Virus record (IMG/VR): IMGVR_UViG_3300044681_000629
Span: 1 to 64,000 of that record
From: a virus
DNA length: 64,000 nt
Reading direction: 5' to 3' (one strand)
Below are positions 14,212 through 21,526 of the stretch, piece by piece (within the stretch, counting starts at the first letter, position 1; every line of letters starts with the position of its first letter). The translations under genes were made by a program, and so were the position numbers. Under the pieces are notes generated by a model. It had not been told where the DNA came from and ran no database searches. It was given only the letters and a program-made list of their open reading frames with translations.

Positions 14212-14305
14212 CTTTCCGCCACCGTAGGACTAGCAGGCTCGTCGAATCATTTGTTGATGCGCCGGTTTCCGGTGAGTCCCGTTGTTTGCATCAACTATCG
14301 GGACT
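14212..14305. repeat. Regulatory cassette 4
   Basis: CTTTCCGCCACCGT (14212-14225), AGTCCCG (14275-14281) and CGGGACT (14299-14305), gap 17 nt. It is bracketed by the terminator of the upstream operon and the promoter of the TerC gene. Confidence 0.72.
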
Positions 14306-14307
14306 GC

Positions 14308-14343
14308 ACAAAAAAAGAGAGCATCGGGGATTTATTCCCCGAT
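14308..14343 (-). terminator. Intrinsic terminator of the 14332-16100 operon
   Basis: ATCGGGGA (14323-14330) pairs with TCCCCGAT (14336-14343). The A-run at 14310-14316 is the U-tract of the leftward transcript. The stem overlaps the stop region of 14332-14565. Confidence 0.75.
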
Positions 14344-14565
14344 CACCCGGAAACGATCGCCGCCATCTGCGACAAGTCCGAGGTTGCTTCCGTTGTCCCA
14401 TTTGACAAACACCGTCCCAATGTCGTCAATGTGACTCACTACACCCTGGTCACCTGCAACAAGTGAGGTGTACGGGTCGCTTGTGTATTCCAACATAACC
14501 CGCTTGCCACTCAGGGTGGCCCGCAAGTATGCGATGTGTTGTTCTGTGTGGTATGTGGTTCTCAC
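14332..14565 (-). CDS. DUF4314-like protein
   Basis: 77 residues. GKRVMLEYTSDPYTSLVAGD, QGVVSHIDDIGTVFVKWDNGS, NLGLVADGGDRFRVI match the DUF4314 pattern (G.RV.l....DPyt.l..Gt.GtV..iDd.Gti.v.WDnGs.L.l....D.f). It is a small barrel found in phages and mobile elements, function unknown. Confidence 0.82.
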   Translation of the reverse strand: MRTTYHTEQHIAYLRATLSGKRVMLEYTSDPYTSLVAGDQGVVSHIDDIGTVFVKWDNGSNLGLVADGGDRFRVIGE

Positions 14566-14602
14566 TATTTCTCCTGACTTGTGGTTGTGAGGCGGTGTGT
14601 AT

Positions 14603-14827
14603 TTACCACACCTGCTCCGTGTCCTCTACTGTGATTTCGTTTGACACTTCGCCGACGTTCCAACCGTAGTGATCTTGTAGTAACGCATTTGCGTTCTCTA
14701 CTGCTTGGTCGTCGTCCGACGCATGAACATTTATTGTCAGAACGAAGTAATCGCCGACGAACATGACTTTTCGCCAGGTCTCGTCCGGGATTTCTTCCTT
14801 CGTGGTTAGTTCGACTTCTCTAATCAT
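14603..14827 (-). CDS. Hypothetical small protein (MIREVEL start)
   Basis: 74 residues. The N-terminal MIREVEL is shared with 11797-11979. The body alternates strand and helix (RKVMFVGDYFVLTINV, DDDQAVENANALLQDHYGW). Function unknown. Confidence 0.57.
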   Translation of the reverse strand: MIREVELTTKEEIPDETWRKVMFVGDYFVLTINVHASDDDQAVENANALLQDHYGWNVGEVSNEITVEDTEQVW

Positions 14828-14866
14828 GGACTTGCCTTTCTCTCGTTGGTGTGAGGCGTGTTGAGA

Positions 14867-15115
14867 TTACTCAACACGGTCTACGAAGAGGAAACCTGCT
14901 CCGTTGCCTTCGGGGTCTTGCGACGGGATTACGCAAGTGTTGTCGGTGAAGATAATCACCATCGCATAATCCTCGTACTGAAACTCCCAACCCATCTGCT
15001 CACACTCTTGTTCGGTGAGTGGACGGACTTGCTTTATGGTCTTACCGACAAGTGAACCGAAGTCGCGTTTGACGTACCCCTGCTTGTCTGCGTATGTGGT
15101 TGCTGTTCGTGGCAT
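14867..15115 (-). CDS. Hypothetical protein
   Basis: 82 residues: LVGKTIKQVRPLTEQECEQM and YAMVIIFTDNTCVIPSQDPEGNG. The order of a V.PL.. strand, helix, and FTDnt..i..sqDpEGNG is seen in other phage proteins of unknown role. Start fixed by AAGGAG and the promoter at 15156-15184. Confidence 0.58.
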   Translation of the reverse strand: MPRTATTYADKQGYVKRDFGSLVGKTIKQVRPLTEQECEQMGWEFQYEDYAMVIIFTDNTCVIPSQDPEGNGAGFLFVDRVE

Positions 15116-15155
15116 TACTGCTCCTTATGTCTAGTTGTTTATGTCTAGGTAATAG

Positions 15156-15184
15156 ATAGTACCCAAGCGGTGTATCAGAGTCAA
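15156..15184 (-). promoter_or_regulatory. Promoter for 14867-15115
   Basis: Bottom strand: TTGACT (15179-15184), 17 bp containing GATACACCGC, TACTAT (15156-15161). The spacer keeps the ACACC part of the GTGTWACACC element. This shows where that element lies relative to a clear -35. Confidence 0.66.
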
Positions 15185-15447
15185 ACCAATGACTTCCGAA
15201 CACCGAGGATTAGGGGGACGGTGGTATCACCTATCCATCGTTCCATGTCTGCGTGTGCCATCTCGCCGACGAATGTCTTGGTTCGAGTGCGTCCCTTGTA
15301 GGTGATCTTCGCTTTCGCTGCCCCACCGTGCAGGTTGAGGTCGCCGTAGTGTGCATCGCCGTCAAACCTGACGACGGTTACAACATCGTTGTATCCATCG
15401 GTTCGTTCTTCGGTGCTTACTACCCGGAAGTTACTTGCTTTTGCCAT
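15181..15447 (-). CDS. Hypothetical protein
   Basis: 88 residues from MAKASNFRVV (ATG 15447; AGAAAG upstream). An in-frame ATG at 15558 would overlap the gene at 15500-15640, so the shorter start is preferred. Beta-rich: YNDVVTVVRFDGDAHYGDL, AKAKITYKGRTRTKT. Confidence 0.55.
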   Translation of the reverse strand: MAKASNFRVVSTEERTDGYNDVVTVVRFDGDAHYGDLNLHGGAAKAKITYKGRTRTKTFVGEMAHADMERWIGDTTVPLILGVRKSLV

Positions 15448-15499
15448 AATCTGCTTTCTGTGTAGTTGTTGGTATGACACTATCCAAGCGGTGTACGGA

Positions 15500-15640
15500 T
15501 TATCCGTTCCACCGAAACTTGCGACACTCGTTGCGGTTCTTTTCTTTCCGTCGATCACGGAATGTCTGCGCTTTGTGTCTGTTCCCGTCTGCGAACGCTT
15601 GACGGTCTGCGTCGTTCCACTTGCGTAGTTTGTTGCTCAT
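15500..15640 (-). CDS. Short basic protein, 46 aa
   Basis: ATG 15640 after AAGGAG, stop TAA at 15500. It encodes MSNKLRKWNDADRQAFADG followed by a run of Arg, Lys and Asn. The opening resembles a class of tiny basic phage proteins (KW..aDR.AFADG). It is probably nucleic-acid binding. Confidence 0.6.
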   Translation of the reverse strand: MSNKLRKWNDADRQAFADGNRHKAQTFRDRRKEKNRNECRKFRWNG

Positions 15641-15650
15641 CTTCTTCTCC

Positions 15651-16100
15651 TTATCTGCACTCATGCTTCATCGCTTCTTCTACTTGTGCAACGGTCTTGT
15701 GTTCCGTAGTGATAACGGTACGCTTGCCGCACCTTCCACAAACCTTTGTGTATGAGGTCATGCCTTGTGCGATTTGGTATCCGTGCAACGGAGTGTTGCC
15801 GTGCGTACGTTCGTTCAGGTAGACGGTGATAAACGCTTCGCAACCTTCGCAACCGATGATTTTCAGGTCGTGACCCGAGGTCGGTGCTACTTTGGTCATG
15901 AAGTCAAACTTGTAGTGCTTACACTTGCTGCACTTGTCGTCAAGTTTGCGAACCTTAGTGATTTCTACCTTGCCATCGGTAATCGCTTTCCAAGTCGATG
16001 GGAGAATACCTTTCTCCTGCGCTTGCTCAATGAGGTGGTCACGAACCGCCCATTGGAAGTAAGGCTTTACTGCTTTCTTGGTCTTTGCTTTCTTGCCCAT
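15651..16100 (-). CDS. Zinc-ribbon protein with three Cys pairs
   Basis: 149 residues. A basic N-terminus (MGKKAKTKKAVKPYF) is followed by CSKCKHYKF near residue 57, CEGC near 84, CGRCGK near 121 and a final HEC. Two zinc sites are likely. First gene of a leftward operon; promoter upstream with TAATGT and a degenerate GTGTWACACC element (about 16135-16165). Confidence 0.65.
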   Translation of the reverse strand: MGKKAKTKKAVKPYFQWAVRDHLIEQAQEKGILPSTWKAITDGKVEITKVRKLDDKCSKCKHYKFDFMTKVAPTSGHDLKIIGCEGCEAFITVYLNERTHGNTPLHGYQIAQGMTSYTKVCGRCGKRTVITTEHKTVAQVEEAMKHECR

Positions 16101-16364
16101 GTCTTGCTCCTTGTTCGTTAGGTTTATTACTGCTACCTACAACATTACACTAGGGGTGTACGAGGTTGCAAGTATCTAACGCACGGCTGGCCCGACATTG
16201 TGACCACCCATCAGGCTTGTGGTCGTCTGACCACCCGGAGTGACTGTTATCGTTTTCGCTAACACGTTAGGCACACCTGACAACATGACATCGTGATACC
16301 ACTTTGATACCGCAACAGTCGCCCAGGGATCACGCGACATCGGATCAACTGTTGCTGGTTCGGG

Positions 16365-16394
16365 AGTCCCGTGGCGTATTTACAGGGCGGGACT
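16365..16394. repeat. Regulatory cassette 5 (dyad only)
   Basis: AGTCCCG (16365-16371) and CGGGACT (16388-16394), gap 16 nt, without the 14-mer. It lies in the divergent intergenic region 16101-16588, which also holds a GTGGTC/GACCAC hairpin (about 16222-16237). That region contains no supported gene. Confidence 0.68.
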
Positions 16395-16588
16395 GCCATC
16401 TCAAGCGGGCCACACCCAGGCAGCGGGCAACCGGCAGATCACCGGGAAACACAAAAAAGTTGATTTTCTGGATTTCGTATCGACTTCGGATCGAAAAAAC
16501 TGTGACAAAAAACTACTAGTCAGACCCGTTTCTGGGGTGTCTACATAAGGGGGGACTTCACTCCCATAAGACACACGGAAGGAAGGAC

Positions 16589-16813
16589 ATGAAGAAAACA
16601 ACACGAATGTTCATAGACGAAGTGGAACGGTCACGTCGAGTTGCGTGGGCGGTCGCCTTTGAGAAGCGAGATGAGGCACAAGACCTCAAAGACCAAAACG
16701 ATTACCTGAAGTGGCTGGTGCGCCTACTCATCAGACGCATCGTGTTCCACAAGCGTCTAAACAACGACGACGACCTCGTGCAGTTAGCGAAAGAGTTAGA
16801 ACTTGCTATTTAG
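16589..16813 (+). CDS. Hypothetical basic helical protein
   Basis: 74 residues; SD GGAAGGAAGG. Probably one long helix (RSRRVAWAVAFEKRDEAQDL, KWLVRLLIRRIVFHKRL). Function unknown. The stop lies 3 nt from the end of the convergent gene 16817-17008. Confidence 0.57.
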   Translation: MKKTTRMFIDEVERSRRVAWAVAFEKRDEAQDLKDQNDYLKWLVRLLIRRIVFHKRLNNDDDLVQLAKELELAI

Positions 16814-16816
16814 CGG

Positions 16817-17008
16817 TTATCGCCGGTTCATCGTTCGCTCAACCGCCTCTATCTGCTTTGGGGTCAGATGACCGAAACGGTCGTAGTGAAACAGAACCGA
16901 ACGAAAGAAGTTGTTGTCTCGTGCGTTGTACCGCAACCAACTAACGACTCGTTCCTCTCTGGTGAGAGGTGGAAGTGTTGCTTTGACCATACGAACAGCA
17001 TACGACAT
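16817..17008 (-). CDS. Hypothetical protein with LTPKQ..AVER tail
   Basis: 63 residues. The C-terminus GHLTPKQIEAVERTMNRR is common in short phage proteins (LT.KQ..aveRm..r). The middle is FFRSVLFHYDRF. The start is uncertain: ATG 17008 has no SD but follows a TGTATTACAC element, so a leaderless start is possible; ATG 16990 is the alternative. Confidence 0.58.
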   Translation of the reverse strand: MSYAVRMVKATLPPLTREERVVSWLRYNARDNNFFRSVLFHYDRFGHLTPKQIEAVERTMNRR

Positions 17009-17096
17009 GGGTGTAATACAGTCAAGTATCTAGTTAGCAACTCGTGCGAATAAGCAAACCATGCAAACAACCAACCAACTTGATGTCGAAACCTGG

Positions 17097-17175
17097 CTTT
17101 CCGCCACCGTCGGACTTGCGGGCCGCTCGACTCGACACTCCGGCAGCCCCCCGCCCGCCATCAAAACACGGGACT
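17097..17175. repeat. Regulatory cassette 6
   Basis: CTTTCCGCCACCGT (17097-17110) and CGGGACT (17169-17175); the left AGTCCCG half is missing. The region 17009-17270 is otherwise non-coding and AT-rich just before the rightward gene at 17271. Confidence 0.62.
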
Positions 17176-17270
17176 CCTGGGCGCATCAGGGGTTGCAAGC
17201 CGGCAACAGATCGAATAAAGTCAATAAAAGAAAGTCGATAACCAAAACATAAACCAATAAACAAAACAAC

Positions 17271-17873
17271 ATGAGAACAAAAAAACCTCAAATCGAAGTG
17301 CTCGAAGAAATCAAATCCGGCTGGGCTCGATACCGGGCTGAAGTCCCGATGGCAATTAACGCCTGCATTCTGGCGGCCAACTACACGCATCGAGTTCTCG
17401 ACGCGTTCGAAATCAAACACCAGGTCAGACCCATCGGGGCGACCATCTTTAACCGCAAAGGTTGGGAACTTTTCCCCACACCAGCAAACGAACTCCCACC
17501 AGAGGCATGGTCAGTTCATTGTTCCAGCCGTTCCGAACATGTGCTGATGAGCGGGTGGAGCGGACATCTCGTGGTCGAAACAGCCGAATACTTCATCGAC
17601 TTGAGCGCAAACCAATTTTCTCGTCCCGGACATCAGATCACCATTCTCGGCCCCCTGATAGTCCCGAGATCGAGCATCAAAGAACTTCCCAGCGGGACTC
17701 CCATACACGACATCGCCCGGGCGGACCAAGCGTTTATTTTCGATTTGGGATCAGGGGTTTACACGTTCTATTACGAAGATTGGAACTTGGTCTACAAGAA
17801 GGCTCGGGATTGGAGCAGGTCGTTTAGGGAGATGGGGCTTGGCGAGGTGGTTCAGGCAATTCAGGTGAAATAA
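17271..17873 (+). CDS. Hypothetical protein with possible Cys-His-Asp (transglutaminase-like) core
   Basis: 200 residues. A buried-looking Cys in INACILAANYTHRVLDAF, then GHLVVETAEYFIDLSANQFSR: His on a strand followed by Asp on the next. This Cys ... His ... Asp order, with iDLs..QF after the Asp, is the pattern of transglutaminase/NAT-type folds. The gene holds three of the dispersed AGTCCCG heptamers. There is no SD; the leader is AT-rich. The fold is an inference; activity unknown. Confidence 0.6.
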   Translation: MRTKKPQIEVLEEIKSGWARYRAEVPMAINACILAANYTHRVLDAFEIKHQVRPIGATIFNRKGWELFPTPANELPPEAWSVHCSSRSEHVLMSGWSGHLVVETAEYFIDLSANQFSRPGHQITILGPLIVPRSSIKELPSGTPIHDIARADQAFIFDLGSGVYTFYYEDWNLVYKKARDWSRSFREMGLGEVVQAIQVK

Positions 17874-17888
17874 CCGAAACGGGGGTGG

Positions 17889-17917
17889 TTGCTTTTTGCC
17901 GGACACCCCTGTATTAT
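17889..17917 (+). promoter_or_regulatory. Promoter of the 17949 rightward operon
   Basis: TTGCTT (17889-17894), 17 bp, TATTAT (17912-17917), followed by TACCTAAACCTAAGGAG before ATG 17949. The G-rich stretch before the -35 and the CTAAACC leader match other promoters of this phage. Confidence 0.72.
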
Positions 17918-17948
17918 GGTAGGGGTAATACCTAAACCTAAGGAGAGT

Positions 17949-18161
17949 ATGTCTAAACCAATAAGCATTACTGATGAGCAGATGGACACAATCGTCTACT
18001 CAACCGAGCACGCAGTCGTACTTGACTGTCTCAGTCGCAAAGGCGAAATCACTTATCGTGAAGCAATCAGACTTTACGACGAGCGCATGGCATCGTTCAT
18101 CGGTTTGGTGAACAGCGTGTTTGGTAACAGCAACAGCGTACAAATCAAGGAGACAAAGTAA
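17949..18161 (+). CDS. Hypothetical helical protein
   Basis: 70 residues from ATG 17949 with AAGGAG. Helical (DEQMDTIVYSTEHAVVLDCL, TYREAIRLYDERMASFI). No family. First gene of a tightly packed rightward operon of small genes leading to the SNF2 gene. Confidence 0.6.
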   Translation: MSKPISITDEQMDTIVYSTEHAVVLDCLSRKGEITYREAIRLYDERMASFIGLVNSVFGNSNSVQIKETK

Positions 18162-18163
18162 AA

Positions 18164-18391
18164 ATGGCACTATTCATTACATACGACCTCATTACGGGCG
18201 GATACACCATCGGTGAAGTACCGAGGTATGTGTTCCCCAACGAGGACGTAATCGTCGCAGACATTTCTCATTGGACGAAAGAAGATTTCGTGGACTTTGA
18301 GAACAAGCACACCGGAGACCAGATCGGACAACTCGAAGGTATTGAGTTGATTGACGGTATCAAGGCAGAACTAACAAGGAGACCATTGTGA
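18164..18391 (+). CDS. Hypothetical small protein
   Basis: 75 residues: MALFITYDLITGGYTIGEVP then VIVADISHWTKEDFVDF. 2 nt after the previous stop with AAGGAG, and GTGA overlap with the next gene. No family. Confidence 0.6.
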   Translation: MALFITYDLITGGYTIGEVPRYVFPNEDVIVADISHWTKEDFVDFENKHTGDQIGQLEGIELIDGIKAELTRRPL

Positions 18392-18723
18392 CCGTAAGAC
18401 AAGCACAGCGTTACCGTTCACGAAACATACGGAACACACTCGCACTCGCAGGTCTCGTTGTCGGCGTGACCGCAGCGTTCATCATCGGCGAAGAGACGAG
18501 CAATAACTTCACCTGTGAAACCACGGTTCACCACGTGGATTATGGTGACACCTTGTGGGGTATTGCGGAACGAAAGTGTGAGGGCGACATACAGCGTGTC
18601 ACCGATAACCTTGTTGATGTCTACGGAACCAACATTCAGTTGGCGCAGAACATCTACCTACCAGAAAACGAAAACTGTTTACTAACCCTTATCAACGGAG
18701 AGGTGTACGAAGAGTGCGAGTGA
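18388..18723 (+). CDS. Membrane-anchored LysM-like protein
   Basis: 111 residues from GTG. Hydrophobic segment at 17-34 (LALAGLVVGVTAAFIIG) is an anchor or uncleaved signal. Residues 48-90 (HHVDYGDTLWGIAERKCEGD, NIQLAQNIYLPENENC) follow the LysM pattern (v..GDTLw.IA.......v..l...N). LysM binds peptidoglycan, so this protein may act at the cell wall. Confidence 0.7.
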   Translation: MTVRQAQRYRSRNIRNTLALAGLVVGVTAAFIIGEETSNNFTCETTVHHVDYGDTLWGIAERKCEGDIQRVTDNLVDVYGTNIQLAQNIYLPENENCLLTLINGEVYEECE

Positions 18724-19217
18724 AGAAGATTGACGACAAACGGATAGCCGAAATCCACCGAAAGTTGTGGGACGACGCAATAGCGGAACACGGCGATGTC
18801 CTGCGTGTACCGAGAGACACCGTGGACTTCATCTCAGAGATTGAGCGCAGTTTGTATGTCCTAAATCTTTGGGACGGGTCAGGTCACCCTTCGAGGATTT
18901 TGGGCAACTACATGGTTCGTGACTTTGCGGTGGAGTGGGTCTTTGCGAATGTCCTCAACGGGTTTGAGGTTGTCAAAGCGGCAGATGACCCGACAAGAGA
19001 AAAGCGTAAAGACAAGTACGCAAAGTTGGAGCGTCTAGCAGCAGAGAAGATTTACCACGAGTTCACTACCGATGAACTTGTGGAACATTCAGGTCTCTCA
19101 TCGGCATCTGTCGTCAAATGGGCGAAGACGACCGGGTACTTCCGTAGCATCGGGCGAGGGAAGTGGGAAGCACGCAACCCGAAAGACGACCGAGAGAATG
19201 TGAAGGCATCTAAATGA
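18720..19217 (+). CDS. HTH-containing hypothetical protein
   Basis: 165 residues from the GTG that overlaps the preceding stop (GTGA); a GTG 6 nt earlier is the alternative. The C-terminal part (HEFTTDELVEHSGLSSASVV, KWAKTTGYF, GRGKWEARN) has the form of a winged helix. The N-terminal two thirds has no recognised domain. Confidence 0.6.
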   Translation: MKKIDDKRIAEIHRKLWDDAIAEHGDVLRVPRDTVDFISEIERSLYVLNLWDGSGHPSRILGNYMVRDFAVEWVFANVLNGFEVVKAADDPTREKRKDKYAKLERLAAEKIYHEFTTDELVEHSGLSSASVVKWAKTTGYFRSIGRGKWEARNPKDDRENVKASK

Positions 19218-19393
19218 GCACTACCTACGAAACCCCGACTGATGCGATCGCATGGAAGAACGGCAGATACATCTACTGTCTTTCCCACGGGCGCAGTCAA
19301 GTAATCAGTCCTGTTGAGTTTCTGATGCCAGACAGCGACGAACTGTGGGACGGGAAACAATGCGATTGGTGCGGTAAAACCCTAACCAAATAA
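19214..19393 (+). CDS. Small zinc-knuckle protein, 59 aa
   Basis: ATGA overlap with the previous gene, TAA at 19391-19393. C22LSH25 and C50DWC53 form a likely zinc site: YCLSHGR ... KQCDWCGKTL. Unrecognised family; possibly related in design to 11621-11800. Confidence 0.62.
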   Translation: MSTTYETPTDAIAWKNGRYIYCLSHGRSQVISPVEFLMPDSDELWDGKQCDWCGKTLTK

Positions 19394-19426
19394 CCAATCA
19401 ACGGCCATAAACAACTTCTAAACTAG

Positions 19427-21352
19427 GTGGTAGTGGACGGACACCTATTACTGAACGACGACCATTTGGTCATCTACTTCGCTTACGACAAAGATGCCGT
19501 AGACGAAATCAAACGAATCCATGGGGCGAAGTGGGACAAGTTGGCGAAAGCATGGCGTATCCCAATGGAGTCCATTGTGGAAGCACGAGACTTCGCCACC
19601 AAGCAAGGGTTCACAGTAGACCCACAAGTCCTGTTGTTTGACCTTCCCCAGAAACTCAACCCGACGTTCGGCGTGCGCCTAGACGGGGACTTCATCTACC
19701 TGTCGTTTGGCTACGACCCCGTAAAAGTCAAGGCTGTCAAGCAGATACCCAGCGTCACATGGCACGCAAAGACCAAAGCATGGAGAGCACCAATCTCCTC
19801 AATCAACGAGTCAATCGAATGGGCCGAACGGTTCGGTGAACAAATCCCGGAAAACCTTTCGTCGATCGCAATAAAAATCCGGCAAGAACACCAGCAATCA
19901 GTTCAGATGTCCCGCTCGACAGATGCCGACATAGACGTGGCGGGACTTCCGCTGCTCCCGTACCAGAAAGCCGGAGTTCTCTATGCGTCAAACGCACGTC
20001 GATGTTTCATCGCAGACGACATGGGTCTTGGCAAAACCCTTCAGGCGATAGCGACCATTGAGTATGTTTACGACTCGTATCCAGCATTGGTTGTTTGCCC
20101 ACCCAACCTGGTGCTCAACTGGAAGAAAGAGTACGCAAAGTGGTTGCCAGACCGCAAAGTCGCTGTCATAACAGACCGAAAGCATTTCCCTGAAGAGGAG
20201 TTTGATGTCCTTGTAGTCGGCTATTCCAACATCTCCCACTGGGAAAAGAAGTTGGTTGATTTCAGGTCGTGTGTGTTCGACGAATCACATTACGTGAAAA
20301 GCCCGGCAGCGCAGCGAACCAAAGCGGCCGTGAAGATTGCAAAACGCATCCCAACTGCGGGACTTGTGCTCTGTCTCACCGGCACACCGGTAACCAATCG
20401 ACCGGCGGAATACGCATCGCAACTCGACGTTCTTGGAAAACTCAACGCATTTGGTGGACTTTGGGGTTTCTACCGAAGGTACTGCGGTGCCTTCAGGGAC
20501 AGGTTTGGACAATGGAACATCTCTGGACACTCAAACCTTGATGAACTAAACGAAAAACTTAGAGGTAACTGCTACATCCGGAGAACCAAAGACCAGGTTC
20601 TCGATGACCTACCCCCAGTCCGGCACGCCCCCATCTATGTGACTGGGAGTCCCGTTCAGATGGCTGAATACCAGAAAGCAGAGCAGGATATTGTCGAATA
20701 TCTGGTCGAGCGCGCCAAGCAGATTGCTGCTGAACTGGGAACTTCTCCGAGGTCGGCTGCTGTTGTGGCCCGAATGAAAGCAGAGGCGAATGAACATCTT
20801 GTTCGTTTGTCGGTTCTGCGCCGTTTGGCTGCCAAAGCCAAGATGGATGCGGTTCATGAGTTCATTGATTCCCATAAAGAAGCAAACCTGAAAGTCGTTG
20901 TGGCAGCGCACCACCGGGACGTGGTCGATGAAATAGCAAACAAGTACGGAAACCTGAAAATCCAGGGCGGGATGCTTGTCGAGGATGTCGAAGCCGGGAA
21001 GTCCCGTTTTCAGGAGGAGTCGACCGAGGATGCGCCGGTAATGGTTTTGAGCATCCAGGCAGCCAAGACCGGGCACACGCTGACTGCTGCTCAAGATGTG
21101 TTGTTTGTTGAACTTCCGTGGACACCAGCGGATGTTGACCAGACGTACAGTCGGTGCCATCGTCTCGGCCAGCAGGGTTCGGTGACGGCGACTTATTTGC
21201 TGTGTGAGGGGACGATTGATGAGTACATCTACGATTTGATTGAGCGGAAGCGTGGGGTGGTGAATGTGGCTACGGAGGGCGGTGATTTCGCCAAAGGGGT
21301 GTCTACGAACGAACTTATTTCACTTTTCACGCAGAAGGGTTTTGACGGCTGA
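19427..21352 (+). CDS. SNF2-family helicase (SMARCAL1/HARP-like)
   Basis: 641 residues from GTG (a GTG 6 nt later is possible). Two N-terminal repeats with the HARP-like core (AKWDKLAKAWRIP near 36, VTWHAKTKAWRAP near 109) precede the ATPase: motif I DDMGLGKT, II FDESH, III LTGTP, VI QTYSRCHRLGQQ. The HARP-type front plus the R..RLGQ motif is typical of phage SNF2 proteins related to SMARCAL1 annealing helicases. Four AGTCCCG heptamers lie inside. It probably rewinds or remodels forks during phage replication and repair. Confidence 0.9.
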   Translation: MVVDGHLLLNDDHLVIYFAYDKDAVDEIKRIHGAKWDKLAKAWRIPMESIVEARDFATKQGFTVDPQVLLFDLPQKLNPTFGVRLDGDFIYLSFGYDPVKVKAVKQIPSVTWHAKTKAWRAPISSINESIEWAERFGEQIPENLSSIAIKIRQEHQQSVQMSRSTDADIDVAGLPLLPYQKAGVLYASNARRCFIADDMGLGKTLQAIATIEYVYDSYPALVVCPPNLVLNWKKEYAKWLPDRKVAVITDRKHFPEEEFDVLVVGYSNISHWEKKLVDFRSCVFDESHYVKSPAAQRTKAAVKIAKRIPTAGLVLCLTGTPVTNRPAEYASQLDVLGKLNAFGGLWGFYRRYCGAFRDRFGQWNISGHSNLDELNEKLRGNCYIRRTKDQVLDDLPPVRHAPIYVTGSPVQMAEYQKAEQDIVEYLVERAKQIAAELGTSPRSAAVVARMKAEANEHLVRLSVLRRLAAKAKMDAVHEFIDSHKEANLKVVVAAHHRDVVDEIANKYGNLKIQGGMLVEDVEAGKSRFQEESTEDAPVMVLSIQAAKTGHTLTAAQDVLFVELPWTPADVDQTYSRCHRLGQQGSVTATYLLCEGTIDEYIYDLIERKRGVVNVATEGGDFAKGVSTNELISLFTQKGFDG

Positions 21353-21396
21353 AACCCTTACCCAACAAGGGTTTATGGTGGTTTGTCGGTGGTTTG

Positions 21397-21410
21397 CGAA
21401 CAGGTGTTCG
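21397..21410 (+). promoter_or_regulatory. LexA (SOS) box upstream of lysozyme-like gene
   Basis: CGAACAGGTGTTCG, identical to the box at 7077-7090. A TATACT -10 candidate lies at 21444-21449. The box is about 35 bp upstream of it, where a repressor could cover the -35. Confidence 0.8.
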
Positions 21411-21526
21411 GTCTGATTGTGGCATTTTGGTTACGGAACGGTGTATACTTGTTACTAGATAATTAGACAGACCCCTAGACGGGTTCAAGTACCCGAAGCC
21501 CTATCCGCCAAACGAAGGACAGAAAC

